A DNA stretch of 64,000 nucleotides from Enoplolaimus lenunculus (lineage: Eukaryota; Nematoda; Enoplea; Enoplida; Thoracostomopsidae), in assembly GCA_030248215.1 (NCBI GenBank), contig JASANG010000708.1:1-64000 (forward strand), given 5' to 3'. Every line of letters begins with the position of its first letter. Within the stretch, counting starts at the first letter, position 1. This document shows, one piece after another, positions 1 to 12,025 of the stretch. The translations under genes were made by a program, and so were the position numbers. The notes under the pieces are model-generated. The model ran no database searches. It was not told the DNA's origin and worked only from the letters and a program-made list of their open reading frames with translations.

Positions 1-3000
1 TTAACCCTTTCTCACATGAATATTTTCTATTTCCCCTGAAACCTACCTTTATGCTAGGATTCGAACTCCAGTGACTGGAGTGGGAGGCGTATACCATCAC
101 CACTCAGCTATAGGAGCTTGACGCTCGAGCCCGAGAGGGCTCTCACGTCTTGTGGTGATTTAGTACTATGTATACGTGTTGCAATTGTTAAACACCGTGC
201 GACATATACTATCTATCGTATATACACTGCGCTGAGTTGCCTACAGGCAACTCAATGTGAGAAGGGGTTATAGATAATAAACTGAAATTTTTTCGCTTAA
301 CCCATTCTCACATGAATTTTTTCTATTTCCCCTGAAACCTACCTTATGCTAGGATTCGAACTCCAGTGACTGGAGTGGGAGGCGTATACCATCACCACTC
401 AGCTATAGGAGCTTGACGCTCGAGCCCGAGAGGGCTCTCACGTCTTGTGGTGATTTAGTACTATGTATACGTGTTGCAATTGTTAAACACCGTGCGATAT
501 ATACTATCTATTGTATATACACTGTGCTGAGTTGCCTACAGGCAACTCAATGTGAGAAGGGGTTATAGATAGTAAACTGAAAATTTTTTCGCTTAACCCT
601 TTCTCACATGAATATTTTCTATTTCCCCTGAAACCTACCTTTATGCTAGGATTCGAACTCCAGTGACTGGAGTGGGAGGCGTATACCATCACCACTCAGC
701 TATAGGAGCTTGACGCTCGAGCCCGAGAGGGCTCTCACGTCTTGTGGTGATTTAGTACTATGTATACGTGTTGCAATTGTTAAACACCGTGCGATATATA
801 CTATTTATCGTATATACACTGCGCTGAGTTGCCTACAGGCAACTCAATGTGAGAAGGGGTTATAGATAGTAAACTGAAAATTTTTCGCTTATAGATAGTA
901 AACTGAAAATTTTTCGCTTAACCCTTTCTCACATGAATATTTTCTATTTCCCCTGAAACCTACCTTTATGCTAGGATTCGAACTCCAGTGACTGGAGTGG
1001 GAGGCGTATACCATCACCACTCAGCTATAGGAGCTTGACGCTCGAGCCCGAGAGGGCTCTCACGTCTTGTGGTGATTTAGTACTATGTATACGTGTTGCA
1101 ATTGTTAAACACCGTGCGATATATACTATTTATCGTATATACACTGCGCTGAGTTGCCTACAGGCAACTCAATGTGAGAAGGGGTTATAGATAGTAAACT
1201 GAAAATTTTTCGCTTAAAGAAAGTAAACTGAAAATTTTTCGCTTAACCCTTTCTCACATGAATATTTTCTATTTCCCCTGAAACCTACCTTTATGCTAGG
1301 ATTCGAACTCCAGTGACTGGAGTGGGAGGCGTATACCATCACCACTCAGCTATAGGAGCTTGACGCTCGAGCCCGAGAGGGCTCTCACGTCTTGTGGTGA
1401 TTTAGTACTATGTATACGTGTTGTAATTGTTAAACACCGTGCGATATATACTATTTATCGTATATACACTGCGCTGAGTTGCCTACAGGCAACTCAATGT
1501 GAGAAGGGGTTATAGATAGTAAACTGAAAATTTTTCGCTTAAAGATAGTAAACTGAAAATTTTTCGCTTAACCCTTTCTCACATGAATATTTTCTATTTC
1601 CCCTGAAACCTACCTTTATGCTAGGATTCGAACTCCAGTGACTGGAGTGGGAGGCGTATACCATCACCACTCAGCTATAGGAGCTTGACGCTCGAGCCCG
1701 AGAGGGCTCTCACGTCTTGTGGTGATTTAGTACTATGTATACGTGTTGCAATTGTTAAACACCGTGCGATATATACTATTTATCGTATATACACTGCGCT
1801 GAGTTGCCTACAGGCAACTCAATGTGAGAAGGGGTTATAGATAGTAAACTGAAAATTTTTCACTTATAGATAGTAAACTGAAAATTTTTCGCTTAACCCT
1901 TTCTCACATGAATATTTTCTATTTCCCCTGAAACCTACCTTTATGCTAGGATTCGAACTCCAGTGACTGGAGTGGGAGGCGTATACCATCACCACTCAGC
2001 TATAGGAGCTTGACGCTCGAGCCCGAGAGGGCTCTCACGTCTTGTGGTGATTTAGTACTATGTATACGTGTTGCAATTGTTAAACACCGTGCGATATATA
2101 CTATCTATTGTATATACACTGTGCTGAGTTGCCTACAGGCAACTCAATGTGAGAAGGGGTATAATAAAAAAAATTATAGATAGTAAACTGAAAATTTTTT
2201 CGCTTAACCCTTTCTCACATGAATATTTTCTATTTCCCCTGAAACCTACCTTTATGCTAGGATTCGAACTCCAGTGACTGGAGTGGGAGGCGTATACCAT
2301 CATCACTCAGCTATAGGAGCTTGACGCTCGAGCCCGAGAGGGCTCTCACGTCTTGTGGTGATTTAGTACTATGTATACGTGTTGCAATTGTTAAACACCG
2401 TGCGATATATACTATTTATCGTATATACACTGCGCTGAGTTGCCTACAGGCAACTCAATGTGAGAAGGGGTTATAGATAGTAAACTGAAAATTTTTCGCT
2501 TAAAGATAGTAAACTGAAAATTTTTCGCTTAACCCTTTCTCACATGAATATTTTCTATTTCCCCTGAAACCTACCTTTATGCTAGGATTCGAACTCCAGT
2601 GACTGGAGTGGGAGGCGTATACCATCACCACTCAGCTATAGGAGCTTGACGCTCGAGCCCGAGAGGGCTCTCACGTCTTGTGGTGATTTAGTACTATGTA
2701 TACGTGTTGTAATTGTTAAACACCGTGCGATATATACTATTTATCGTATATACACTGCGCTGAGTTGCCTACAGGCAACTCAATGTGAGAAGGGGTTATA
2801 GATAGTAAACTGAAAATTTTTCACTTATAGATAGTAAACTGAAAATTTTTCGCTTAACCCTTTCTCACATGAATATTTTCTATTTCCCCTGAAACCTACC
2901 TTTATGCTAGGATTCGAACTCCAGTGACTGGAGTGGGAGGCGTATACCATCACCACTCAGCTATAGGAGCTTGACGCTCGAGCCCGAGAGGGCTCTCACG

Positions 3001-6000
3001 TCTTGTGGTGATTTAGTACTATGTATACGTGTTGTAATTGTTAAACACCGTGCGATATATACTATTTATCGTATATACACTGCGCTGAGTTGCCTACAGG
3101 CAACTCAATGTGAGAAGGGGTTATAGATAGTAAACTGAAAATTTTTCACTTATAGATAGTAAACTGAAAATTTTTCGCTTAACCCTTTCTCACATGAATA
3201 TTTTCTATTTCCCCTGAAACCTACCTTTATGCTAGGATTCGAACTCCAGTGACTGGAGTGGGAGGCGTATACCATCACCACTCAGCTATAGGAGCTTGAC
3301 GCTCGAGCCCGAGAGGGCTCTCACGTCTTGTGGTGATTTAGTACTATGTATACGTGTTGTAATTGTTAAACACCGTGCGATATATACTATTTATCGTATA
3401 TACACTGCGCTGAGTTGCCTACAGGCAACTCAATGTGAGAAGGGGTTATAGATAGTAAACTGAAAATTTTTCGCTTAACCCTTTCTCACATGAATATTTT
3501 CTATTTCCCCTGAAACCTACCTTATGCTAGGATTCGAACTCCAGTGACTGGAGTGGGAGGCGTATACCATCACCACTCAGCTATAGGAGCTTGACGCTCG
3601 AGCCCGAGAGGGCTCTCACGTCTTGTGGTGATTTAGTACTATGTATACGTGTTGCAATTGTTAAACACCGTGCGATATATACTATCTATTGTATATACAC
3701 TGTGCTGAGTTGCCTACAGGCAACTCAATGTGAGAAGGGGTTATAGATAGTAAACTGAAAATTTTTTCGCTTAACCCTTTCTCACATGAATATTTTCTAT
3801 TTCCCCTGAAACCTACCTTTATGCTAGGATTCGAACTCCAATGACTGGAGTGGGAGGCGTATACCATCATCACTCAGCTATAGGAGCTTGACGCTCGAGC
3901 CCGAGAGGGCTCTCACGTCTTGTGGTGATTTAGTACTATGTATACGTGTTGCAATTGTTAAACACCGTGCGATATATACTATTTATCGTATATACACTGC
4001 GCTGAGTTGCCTACAGGCAACTCAATGTGAGAAGGGGTTATAGATAGTAAACTGAAAATTTTTCGCTTAAAGATTGTAAACTGAAAATTTTTCGCTTAAC
4101 CCTTTCTCACATGAATATTTTCTATTTCCCCTGAAACCTACCTTTATGCTAAGATTCGAACTCCAGTGACTGGAGTGGGAGGCGTATACCATCACCACTC
4201 AGCTATAGGAGCTTGACACTCGAGCCCGAGAGGGCTCTCACGTCTTGTGGTGATTTAGTACTATGTATACGTGTTGTGATTGTTAAACACCGTGCGATAT
4301 ATACTATTTATCGTATATACACTGCGCTGAGTTGCCTACAGGCAACTCAATGTGAGAAGGGGTTATAGATAGTAAACTGAAAATTTTTCACTTATAGATA
4401 GTAAACTGGAAATTTTTCGGTTAACCCTTTCTCACATGAATATTTTCTATTTCCCCTGAAACCTACCTTTATGCTAAGATTCGAACTCCAGTGACTGGAG
4501 TGGGAGGCGTATACCATCACCACTCAGCTATAGGAGCTTGACACTCGAGCCCGAGAGGGCTCTCACGTCTTGTGGTGATTTAGTACTATGTATACGTGTT
4601 GTAATTGTTAAACACCGTGCGATATATACTATTTATCGTATATACACTGCGCTGAGTTGCCTACAGGCAACTCAATGTGAGAAGGGGTTATAGATAGTAA
4701 ACTGAAAATTTTTCACTTATAGATAGTAAACTGAAAATTTTTCGCTTAACCCTTTCTCACATGAATATTTTCTATTTCCCCTGAAACCTACCTTTATGCT
4801 AGGATTCGAACTCCAGTGACTGGAGTGGGAGGCGTATACCATCACCACTCAGCTATAGGAGCTTGACGCTCGAGCCCGAGAGGGCTCTCACGTCTTGTGG
4901 TGATTTAGTACTATGTATACGTGTTGCAATTGTTAAACACCGTGCGATATATACTATTTATCGTATATACACTGCGCTGAGTTGCCTACAGGCAACTCAA
5001 TGTGAGAAGGGGTTATAGATAGTAAACTGAAAATTTTTCACTTATAGATAGTAAACTGAAAATTTTTCGCTTAACCCTTTCTCACATGAATATTTTCTAT
5101 TTCCCCTGAAACCTACCTTTATGCTAGGATTCGAACTCCAGTGACTGGAGTGGGAGGCGTATACCATCACCACTCAGCTATAGGAGCTTGACGCTCGAGC
5201 CCGAGAGGGCTCTCACGTCTTGTGGTGATTTAGTACTATGTATACGTGTTGTAATTGTTAAACACCGTGCGATATATACTATTTATTGTATATACACTGC
5301 GCTGAGTTGCCTACAGGCAACTCAGTGTGAGAAGGGGTTATAGATAGTAAACTGAAAATGTTTTACTTATAGATAGTAAACTGAAAATTTTTTCGCTTAA
5401 CCCTTTCTCACATGAATATTTTCTATTTCCCCTGAAACCTACCTTTATGCTAGGATTCGAACTCCAGTGACTGGAGTGGGAGGCGTATACCATCACCACT
5501 CAGCTATAGGAGCTTGACGCTCGAGCCCGAGAGGGCTCTCACGTCTTGTGGTGACTTAGTACTATGTATACGTGTTGCAATTGTTAAACACCGTGCGATA
5601 TATACTATTTATCGTATATACACTGCGCTGAGTTGCCTACAGGCAACTCAATGTGAGAAGGGGTTATAGATAGTAAACTGAAAATTTTTCGCTTAAAGAT
5701 AGTAAACTGAAAATTTTTCGCTTAACCCTGTCTCACATGAATATTTTCTATTTCCCCTGAAACCTACCTTTATGCTAGGATTCGAACTCCAGTGACTGGA
5801 GTGGGAGGCGTATACCATCACCACTCAGCTATAGGAGCTTGACGCTCGAGCCCGAGAGGGCTCTCACGTCTTGTGGTGATTTAGTACTATGTATACGTGT
5901 TGCAATTGTTAAACACCGTGCGATATATACTATTTATCGTATATACACTGCGCTGAGTTGCTTACAGGCAACTCAATGTGAGAAGGGGTTATAGATAGTA

Positions 6001-6211
6001 AACTGAAAATTTTTCGCTTAACCCTGTCTCACATGAATATTTTCTATTTCCCCTGAAACCTACCTTTATGCTAGGATTCGAACTCCAGTGACTGGAGTGG
6101 GAGGCGTATACCATCACCACTCAGCTATAGGAGCTTGACGCTCGAGCTCGAGAGGGCTCTCACGTCTTGTGGTGATTCAGTTACAGGCAACTCAATGTGA
6201 GAAGGGGTTAA
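1..6211. repeat. Satellite array: 20 tandem copies of a TTAA/TIR element with tRNA-Gly-like Pol III promoter
   Basis: Units begin with TTAACCC at 1, 297, 593, 918, 1243, 1568, 1893, 2204, 2529, 2854, 3179, 3475, 3771, 4096, 4421, 4746, 5071, 5397, 5722 and 6018. Spacing is 296 bp or 325/326 bp (once 311); the 29-bp difference is one extra copy of the linker. Each unit of about 270 bp has inverted ends, CCCTTTCTCACAT on the left and ATGTGAGAAGGGG on the right, and TTAA at the left end. That is the pattern of a piggyBac-type MITE. The last unit has an internal deletion of about 100 bp and ends in a full GGGG-TTAA at 6208-6211. The minus strand of each unit reads like a tRNA: A box TAGCTGAGTGG, an anticodon-type loop CTCCCAC (CCC, Gly) and B box GTTCGAATCC. 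The array runs off the left edge of the window. Short ORFs inside it, such as 504-695 and 3682-3873, are repeat shadows. Confidence 0.93.
46..118 (-). other. tRNA-Gly(CCC)-like internal Pol III promoter, representative copy in unit 1
   Basis: On the minus strand the A box TAGCTGAGTGG lies at 110-100 and the B box GTTCGAATCC at 66-57, 44 bp apart start to start, within the normal range for type 2 Pol III promoters. The loop CTCCCAC between them would place CCC as the anticodon, and the local sequence resembles tRNA-Gly. Acceptor, anticodon and T stems do not pair well, so this is a tRNA-derived promoter rather than a working tRNA. The first TTTT on the minus strand after the B box falls in the linker before each unit, so a transcript of roughly 140 nt is possible (inference). 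The same block recurs in every unit. Confidence 0.65.
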
Positions 6212-7731
6212 CATAATTAATTCAATATTTTAATTTTATATTTCGCTCCTAAAACTTTAGCTGAAATCTCATGTTCCTACAGTTATGTTCAATGCTAAAA
6301 TTGAATCACAAGTTGAAATTACTTTGGTTAAAGTTGTGTTTAGACAACTCGTTGTAAAGATACCAATGCTACCACAGTTCGTGAAGCTTGGAAATTTGGT
6401 TTTTGAGTCTCGGATGCACACGTTCTGATGTGAAAAGGCACTGCAAGTCGCAGGAACCTGCTGTGTCAGACATTATTAACGGCTGAATCCAGTACGCATA
6501 GCCACTGGATCGTGGCCGTGCTGTCCAGTGAGATATGAGTCTATGTGAAGCGGTTATTGACTTTTTAGCTTCGTAGAAACTGTGTTTGTGCGCACACAAG
6601 GTTTTGGATTTGAATGCGAGTTGGTAGTTTACTATAGTACAGAGTCAGTACAACTTCAGAATGTGTGTCCGATTCAATCTGGTTGTTAATATCTGGGTCA
6701 CACTTAATAGCGGCTTCTACCAACTGAAATTATGGGACGCCACAACTGAATTTCCTTAATCCTTAATCCCCCCACAACTTATCCAAGCCGGCTTGGGTAC
6801 TTATGTACACATCTAAGCGTGTTTATTTTCAAAAATATACGCTTATCGCAGTTTATTGTCAGTTTATTATAACTCAGGTGTCCTTTGCTCATGCGTAGGT
6901 GAGCCATCCGGTTGGTGGGGACTAAACGAGGTCTGTACTTTCTTCCTTTCTTTCTGTTTAACATTATAGGATAAAGTATATAATTAGGAACAGAAACCAG
7001 ATAATTGGTTGCATGCTACGGATACCACCTTAACCTACAAAATGCGCATGTCGGAAATGCCGGTTGAACACAACCGGATATCAGTTTCCGTTAAAATCGG
7101 CATCCACTTTCGTTACAGAAATACGGAAACTCGGCGTCCACTTTCGTTTCAGAAATACGGAAACTCCGGTATTTTCATACTAAAAATTAGTTTAATTACG
7201 TACAAACCGCACAATTTTTATTACAGATATGCGACAATCGCTCGATATGAATTAAAAATGACAAAAATCATTTAAAATAAAAAATTGTCTCTGTCCTAAA
7301 TATTTAGCAGAATATCAAAAACCTCGTTGCATAAATGCATGCCACTTGTATTGCCAAAAAATATAACAACCTTGAAGCTTTGACCGAAACTTTTATACTT
7401 CAAAAAATCTGTTTTTCGGTTCTTTGCAGTCAGTTTCCGTTATTTTCAATATCCGTTTATACCCGGGTTGTACAATTATATTTTTTCCTCTTGCCATTAA
7501 TATAAAAATTTAGCCAGTGAATTTCGAGATTGTTTACAGCCATATCTGTGTACCTTCCACTCATCCAAGTACCTTTTTACACCAAATTATGTTAAATACG
7601 ACATGCCACTTGAGAAATGTTTTTGTCTGATGCTCTTGTAGTCTGCACCCGTTTTCACCATCAATACGCAGCAATGTTCAACCAACCCGGGCTCGTTAAT
7701 ATATAACATCATCAAGTCTCCAACGAACCTG
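6212..7731. other. Intergenic, no gene seen; contains a diverged hAT-like repeat
   Basis: No ORF here resembles a known protein. The only recognisable content is the repeat at about 7060-7464, related to the element at 48590-48981. Confidence 0.5.
7060..7464. mobile_element. Diverged hAT-like MITE, second copy of the 48590 family
   Basis: It shares repeated GTTTCCGTT and AAATACGGAAACTC blocks with the element at 48590-48981. It ends in ATCCGTTTATACCCGG, which matches the inverted end of that family (CAGGGTGTAAACGGAT read on the other strand). The left end is degraded, and no target duplication was found. Confidence 0.5.
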
Positions 7732-10700
7732 CTAGTACAACATTGAAAGCCGATGTGGATCGGATACATTGACAGTGAGGACATAAAACACAGTTGGAAC
7801 AACAATCCAAATCATACTTAACCCGTCAACAATAGGATGTTCAAATTGAGATATGGCGCTAAGTGCAAACGCAAATACTGCAAGATGCAGTAAAATTACG
7901 GAAATATGCGCTGGCGACTTAAACAAATGCTTCACAGTATCGATAAAACACATTTCGTTTTGTTGAATTGCTAGATATAAAGCGTTCGTAATAATACCTG
8001 AAGTGATAAATAAACCATATTCTTGATTAGTTGCAACACCAAAACGATTAAAAGAGCAGCCAATGCTACTTTATGATGCGTACTGCATAATATACATTTA
8101 AAACCTAAACCTGAATGTAAGGATAAGTGCAACACTAGGATTAAAGCATAACGCGGGATAACGAGACACTGTATAAGTCTTATGGATCAGCACTGTTGCA
8201 AGATCAAAACCGCACATGTTCCGGATTAGTCATCGTCAGTCAACTATAGTCGCAACCACGGTTGGTTGTTTGATGGACCGACCCGGCCATATAACAACCA
8301 CGTGAAGTGTTGTCCTGTTTATTAGTGATTGCTTTAGAATATGTCCCAAGAAGACCGGACTCAGCATTCGGTTTCGTTCAAGTATAAATTCATAAAAAAT
8401 CGGTTGACCTCGAGAACCGGGAAAGGTGTTCTAAATCCAATTAGGGTATTTTTTGTTGTGTTTAAATTTCCAGAGGGATATATCCCCTTTATTCCGCACC
8501 TTGTATACGCCCTTGCAGATTTACAAGAAACTGAATTATTCATATATAACTTCAAACACCTAAGAGTTTAGACACTAGTTAACAGTAAACTAATAGCGAA
8601 ACGTACCAACTAAAAGTAACAAGTACGGGAAAACGTAATAAACAACACCTCCGAACACCACATGAACCGCAGCAAATATCGGATAGAAAAATAGCGCTGC
8701 GTAAATTGGGTCCGCAATTTGATACCGAGACGCTCGGCAGCCAAAGTGAAGCACCGGATACCGTAAAAATAACAATGTCGCAAGACTTAACGAACAAAAT
8801 ATCAACGGGAGTGTAAACAATGGATAGACTGCTTCTTGAGTGCAATGCAGGGTATGTGTATAGTTAATTGAAGGGTTGTAGAAAATCGTGTACCTGAAAT
8901 TAAACGGTCATGAATCCCGGTACTGGTTCCAAGCAGGGATGGGCGGTCTTGGTCAAAAAAGCGAGACCGAACCTAATCTACCGAGACCGAGACTTTATGG
9001 CCACGGTTTCGGTCAATTTTTAACCGTTAATGAAAATAAAAATAAGATGGTTTTACAAAACATTTGAATATTTTTATCTGATTTGAATTGCCGCTTAATA
9101 CAATTAAACTAATAAATCGCCGCCAAAATTTATTTTTTACTTTATTTTTCAATCAGCTACTGTCGTCATACCCTTCGAACAGGCTCGGGACAAATCACAC
9201 TGTCTCAAAACACCCTCGGTACAATACATAATTCAGAGCTACATAATTTCAAAAATGCAACATCACTATATATTGAACCCGAAGAAAGTACAATACACTT
9301 AATAATGTTTACGATAACATTAAAATAATTCAAAAGGTGCAGTTAAACGTTACCAATCACGCAGTGTTTCAACGCCGCACGTATAAAACATTAAACTTCC
9401 TCGAGGTGATACAGCAAGAAGCGCAATAACGAACGAGCCAACACACTCAAATGCGCATAAAACATGCTAAAATATAACACCAAACATATATATGAATAAG
9501 CTTGACAAGGGTGATAAATACGTCAGGTATTTGTCTTGGTTTCCCTAGAATGTCGGCGAATGGGAAGGCAAGCAACCTTACCACGAGGAAAAACATGGGA
9601 TGTTTGGGAACAGTGAAGCAAATCTTATAGTAGAGTTGCCTCGGGGTCTGTACCAAAAAGAAGCATGAATATTCTGTAAAAACACAATTAACATGTTAGT
9701 GTTGAAAAATCAAACGTTGAGTCGAACGGAAGTTTGCTGTTCGGTACCGTAAAAATGAATACTAGTGGTGGGTACCGGGTGTAACCGAAATTCCGGTTGC
9801 GGCATTTTTCACCTTCCAGTTCCAATTAATTTTACCGGAATTAAAAATTCCGGTAGCATTAATTTTGGTCGTTTTTAAAGTTTGCCAATCTTTAAGAAAA
9901 TCTTTTTAAAGCCATATGTTTAAGTAGTTACGATAAAAATGAAATAGATTCAATTAATTTAATGAATACCTAAAAATAAAAAAAATGATTTTTTCGGTGA
10001 CATGTATTTTTCACTGTCCGGTTCCGGTAATTTTTTAAAGTGAAGTTCTCGTTCAGGTAAATTGTAATTCATTCAGTAAAGTAAAAACTGCATTAAAATT
10101 GGTCCAGAATGGCCCTAACATCAAGAGTTGCTGCCGACCCTAGGTCTTTGCTCTTTCATATGTCGCTAGCAGGGTGCAAAGTGGAACTGAATTATACCGG
10201 AATCGGAACAGCAAATTTATACCGGAATCGGAATCGAAACTACAAAAATTGTGACTATACGGATAATTTGTATTAACAAGTATATATGATATTGATTTAG
10301 GGTGCCTGTTGGCTGGCAACAATTCTCAAAAACGTCGCATGAACACATTGGCAATCATTTTTGGCTTTGTAAAGCTAAATTACAATCAATTATTGATAAG
10401 TTAACTCATCGAAAACAATTAAATAGATACGTAAACGATGCAGAATATACAACATATCACAACAAGTAGAACTAAAATCATGATGTGGAAATTAAGATTC
10501 CGATTGGTTGTGCAATCGGTATCGGAACTCGTTTTGAATCGGAATTTTAATCGGAATTATAATTCCGATTGTACCCAGGTCGCTACGTATGTATCCAGTA
10601 TATACATATCGACGCCAGAATTTCTGGCGCAGGAACACTGAACCGATCTGCAATTTATGCAGGCTGTTAGACTTGGAGTAAAGTGACTTTTCAAATCGGC

Positions 10701-11425
10701 AAGGTGTAAATTGGTTCGTTTGCAAGTGAGTGTGGGTGGAAAAAGTGAAGACACAACCAGGGGAGGGTTCGAAATCGAAGTGGAGAAACTCGTAAGTTAG
10801 GGCACTCTTCATAGGAAAACCCCAGCCTGCATTTATTGCAAAACTCATCTGTTCCAACTTTTCCGTGTATAATCGTACATAGCGAAGGGGACAAAAATTT
10901 CTACGAAGCTTGGAACGAGTACCAGAGTACACAACACTAGACACGGTTTGGTTCGTTTTATTGCTTTCTCTTACCACAGATGCCGAGAGGTGCACAATAA
11001 TATTCTTAGCTTTGAGCCTACCTGTTTATTGTTGAACGGTTCCCGCAGCAAAACAGCTATCTATATATCTATCATACCTGTGCAAGGGTAATTTTCATTT
11101 TGAGTGCTTTTTGATAAGCATTAAGCTGTATGAAAAAAGCATGCAGCAACCAAGGTACCAGAGCCATAAATACTAGATACATCCAGTGATAAGCCGAAGG
11201 TGTGGATGTACATTGGGTACACAGTCGGTTTGCCAAATTGACACGATATCCCCATGAACACGCTCCGCACTGCGTGAAATTTGGCTTCACAGCTGCATAT
11301 GCCAAAGATGTCTGAGTACGACTAGCATTGACAGGCTCAACAAAAGCAACAGGCATCCTTCCACAGTAGTAACCAGCGCATTCATCTCGCAAGCCTGACC
11401 GATAGTATGCCCACGTCATGTACAA
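7732..11425 (-). CDS. JKAMP: JKAMP, ER multi-pass membrane protein linked to ERAD (4 exons)
   Basis: Minus-strand exons, high to low: 11425-11078, 9466-9354, 8893-8607, 7997-7732. Phases join exactly (0, 2, 1), giving about 337 residues against a little over 310 in the human protein. The family (JNK1/MAPK8-associated membrane protein) sits in the ER membrane and links misfolded-protein degradation to proteasomes and RNF5. Visible support: an N-terminal Cys-rich part (YYCGR, then CGACSWGY and LCTQC), a membrane segment WMYLVFMALVPWLLHAFF, the conserved DWYTIFYNPS and HCTQEAVYPLF across the exon 2/3 junction, IYAALFFYPIF with FGGVVYYVFPY, and the ending VSDPHRLSMLY. The start is the least certain point: the ATG at 11425 opens the frame, but an upstream exon spliced at the AG near 11400 cannot be excluded. 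MITEs lie in introns 1 and 2. Confidence 0.93.
8934..9160 (+). mobile_element. hAT-like MITE fragment, CAGGGATGGGCGGTC family
   Basis: Starts with CAGGGATGGGCGGTC and continues with GAGACCGA blocks and TTTCGGTCAATTTTTAACCG. It matches, in reverse, the right end of the complete element at 25438-26270, including the shared AAATCGCCGCC block. The other end is lost. It lies in JKAMP intron 2. Confidence 0.6.
9766..10070. repeat. Degenerate CCGG-rich dispersed repeat
   Basis: Contains GTACCGGGTGTAACCG, TTACCGGAATTAAAAATTCC and GGTTCCGGTAATTTTTTAAA. Similar CCGG-rich stretches recur near 14980-15270, 17230-17400, 20625-20690, 21290-21620 and 38415-38470. They probably derive from hAT-like elements whose ends are too worn to place. 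Confidence 0.35.
10170..10578 (-). mobile_element. Complete hAT-like MITE, AATCGGAATTCCGATT family, 8-bp TSD
   Basis: Element of 409 bp with ends CAGGGTGCAA and TTGTACCCAG. It is flanked by GTCGCTAG (10162-10169) and GTCGCTAC (10579-10586), an 8-bp target duplication with one mismatch. Relatives lie at 24924-25249, 57861-58200 and 61802-61985. No transposase is encoded. It lies in JKAMP intron 1; the 167-residue ORF across it is a shadow. Confidence 0.85.
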
Positions 11426-11502
11426 ACAAAATTAAATTAACTATGTTATTGAGAATAATATATTATATAACAGAAGTGTCGTAAACAATAAACCACAGAT
11501 TG

Positions 11503-11737
11503 TAAGCATGTGAGAAATGCATGTTCGTTATGTGCACATGCAATACAATGCAGTGCGCTGTGGTATTTCAGCCGGTAGCATACGCGTCAAGTCAGGCTAC
11601 GTGGCGCACAGGTATAGCGTTCGCTTAAGGATCCGCAAGGCCTGAAGTTCGATCCCAGCTCTGTAGGCCCGGTTTCCATCTGCATAGTTAAACAGGTCTA
11701 AAGTCCCAATTCCTACTTAGACTGGTATGGGCGATAT
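11503..11737 (+). mobile_element. tRNA-derived SINE copy with A and B boxes
   Basis: A tRNA-like head starts near 11595 (GGCTACGTGGCGCACAGG...) with B box AAGTTCGATCCC and a tail CAGGTCTAAAGTCCC...CTTAGACTGG. The leader TGTAAGCATGTGAGAAA repeats near 11838 and near 14374, so copies come as leader, head and tail. The tail pattern recurs at 12720-12765 and 14535-14580. Confidence 0.6.
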
Positions 11738-11837
11738 ATACGCCGTGAGTGTAATGGTGAATTACCGTGGTACGATCACGGTATCCAGGCGAAAATAGGG
11801 TGCACGATCAAGGGACGATCTTGTTGAAAGTTGGGCC

Positions 11838-12025
11838 ATGTAAGCATGTGAGAAACGCTTGTCTGTTATGTGTACATGAAATATAATGGAGTGCGCTGTT
11901 GTAGTATTGTATGCTAGCAACCGGAAACATACATGCCTACATGTAGTTGACTAGAAAACACTTGTAAAGGCGGGCTATGTGGCGCAGAGGTAGACGCTTG
12001 CCTCTGAATCCTAGGGCCGCTAGTT
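11838..12025 (+). mobile_element. Truncated tRNA-derived SINE copy
   Basis: Leader and A-box half (GGCTATGTGGCGCAGAGGTAG at 11973) match the copy about 335 bp upstream, but the sequence leaves the family before the B box. Confidence 0.5.

Noticed and set aside
504-3873. Two nearly identical 63-codon ORFs (504-695 and 3682-3873, minus strand)
   Set aside because: They are shadows of the satellite unit at equivalent positions 3178 bp apart; the frame runs across inverted repeats and the tRNA-like block and is closed in other units.
1-6211. CRISPR-like array
   Set aside because: Units of about 300 bp with near-identical linkers, in a eukaryotic context; there are no short repeats with unique spacers.
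10492-10995. 167-codon minus-strand ORF
   Set aside because: Its last third lies inside the hAT-like MITE and the rest in JKAMP intron 1. It has no domain and joins no neighbouring exon.
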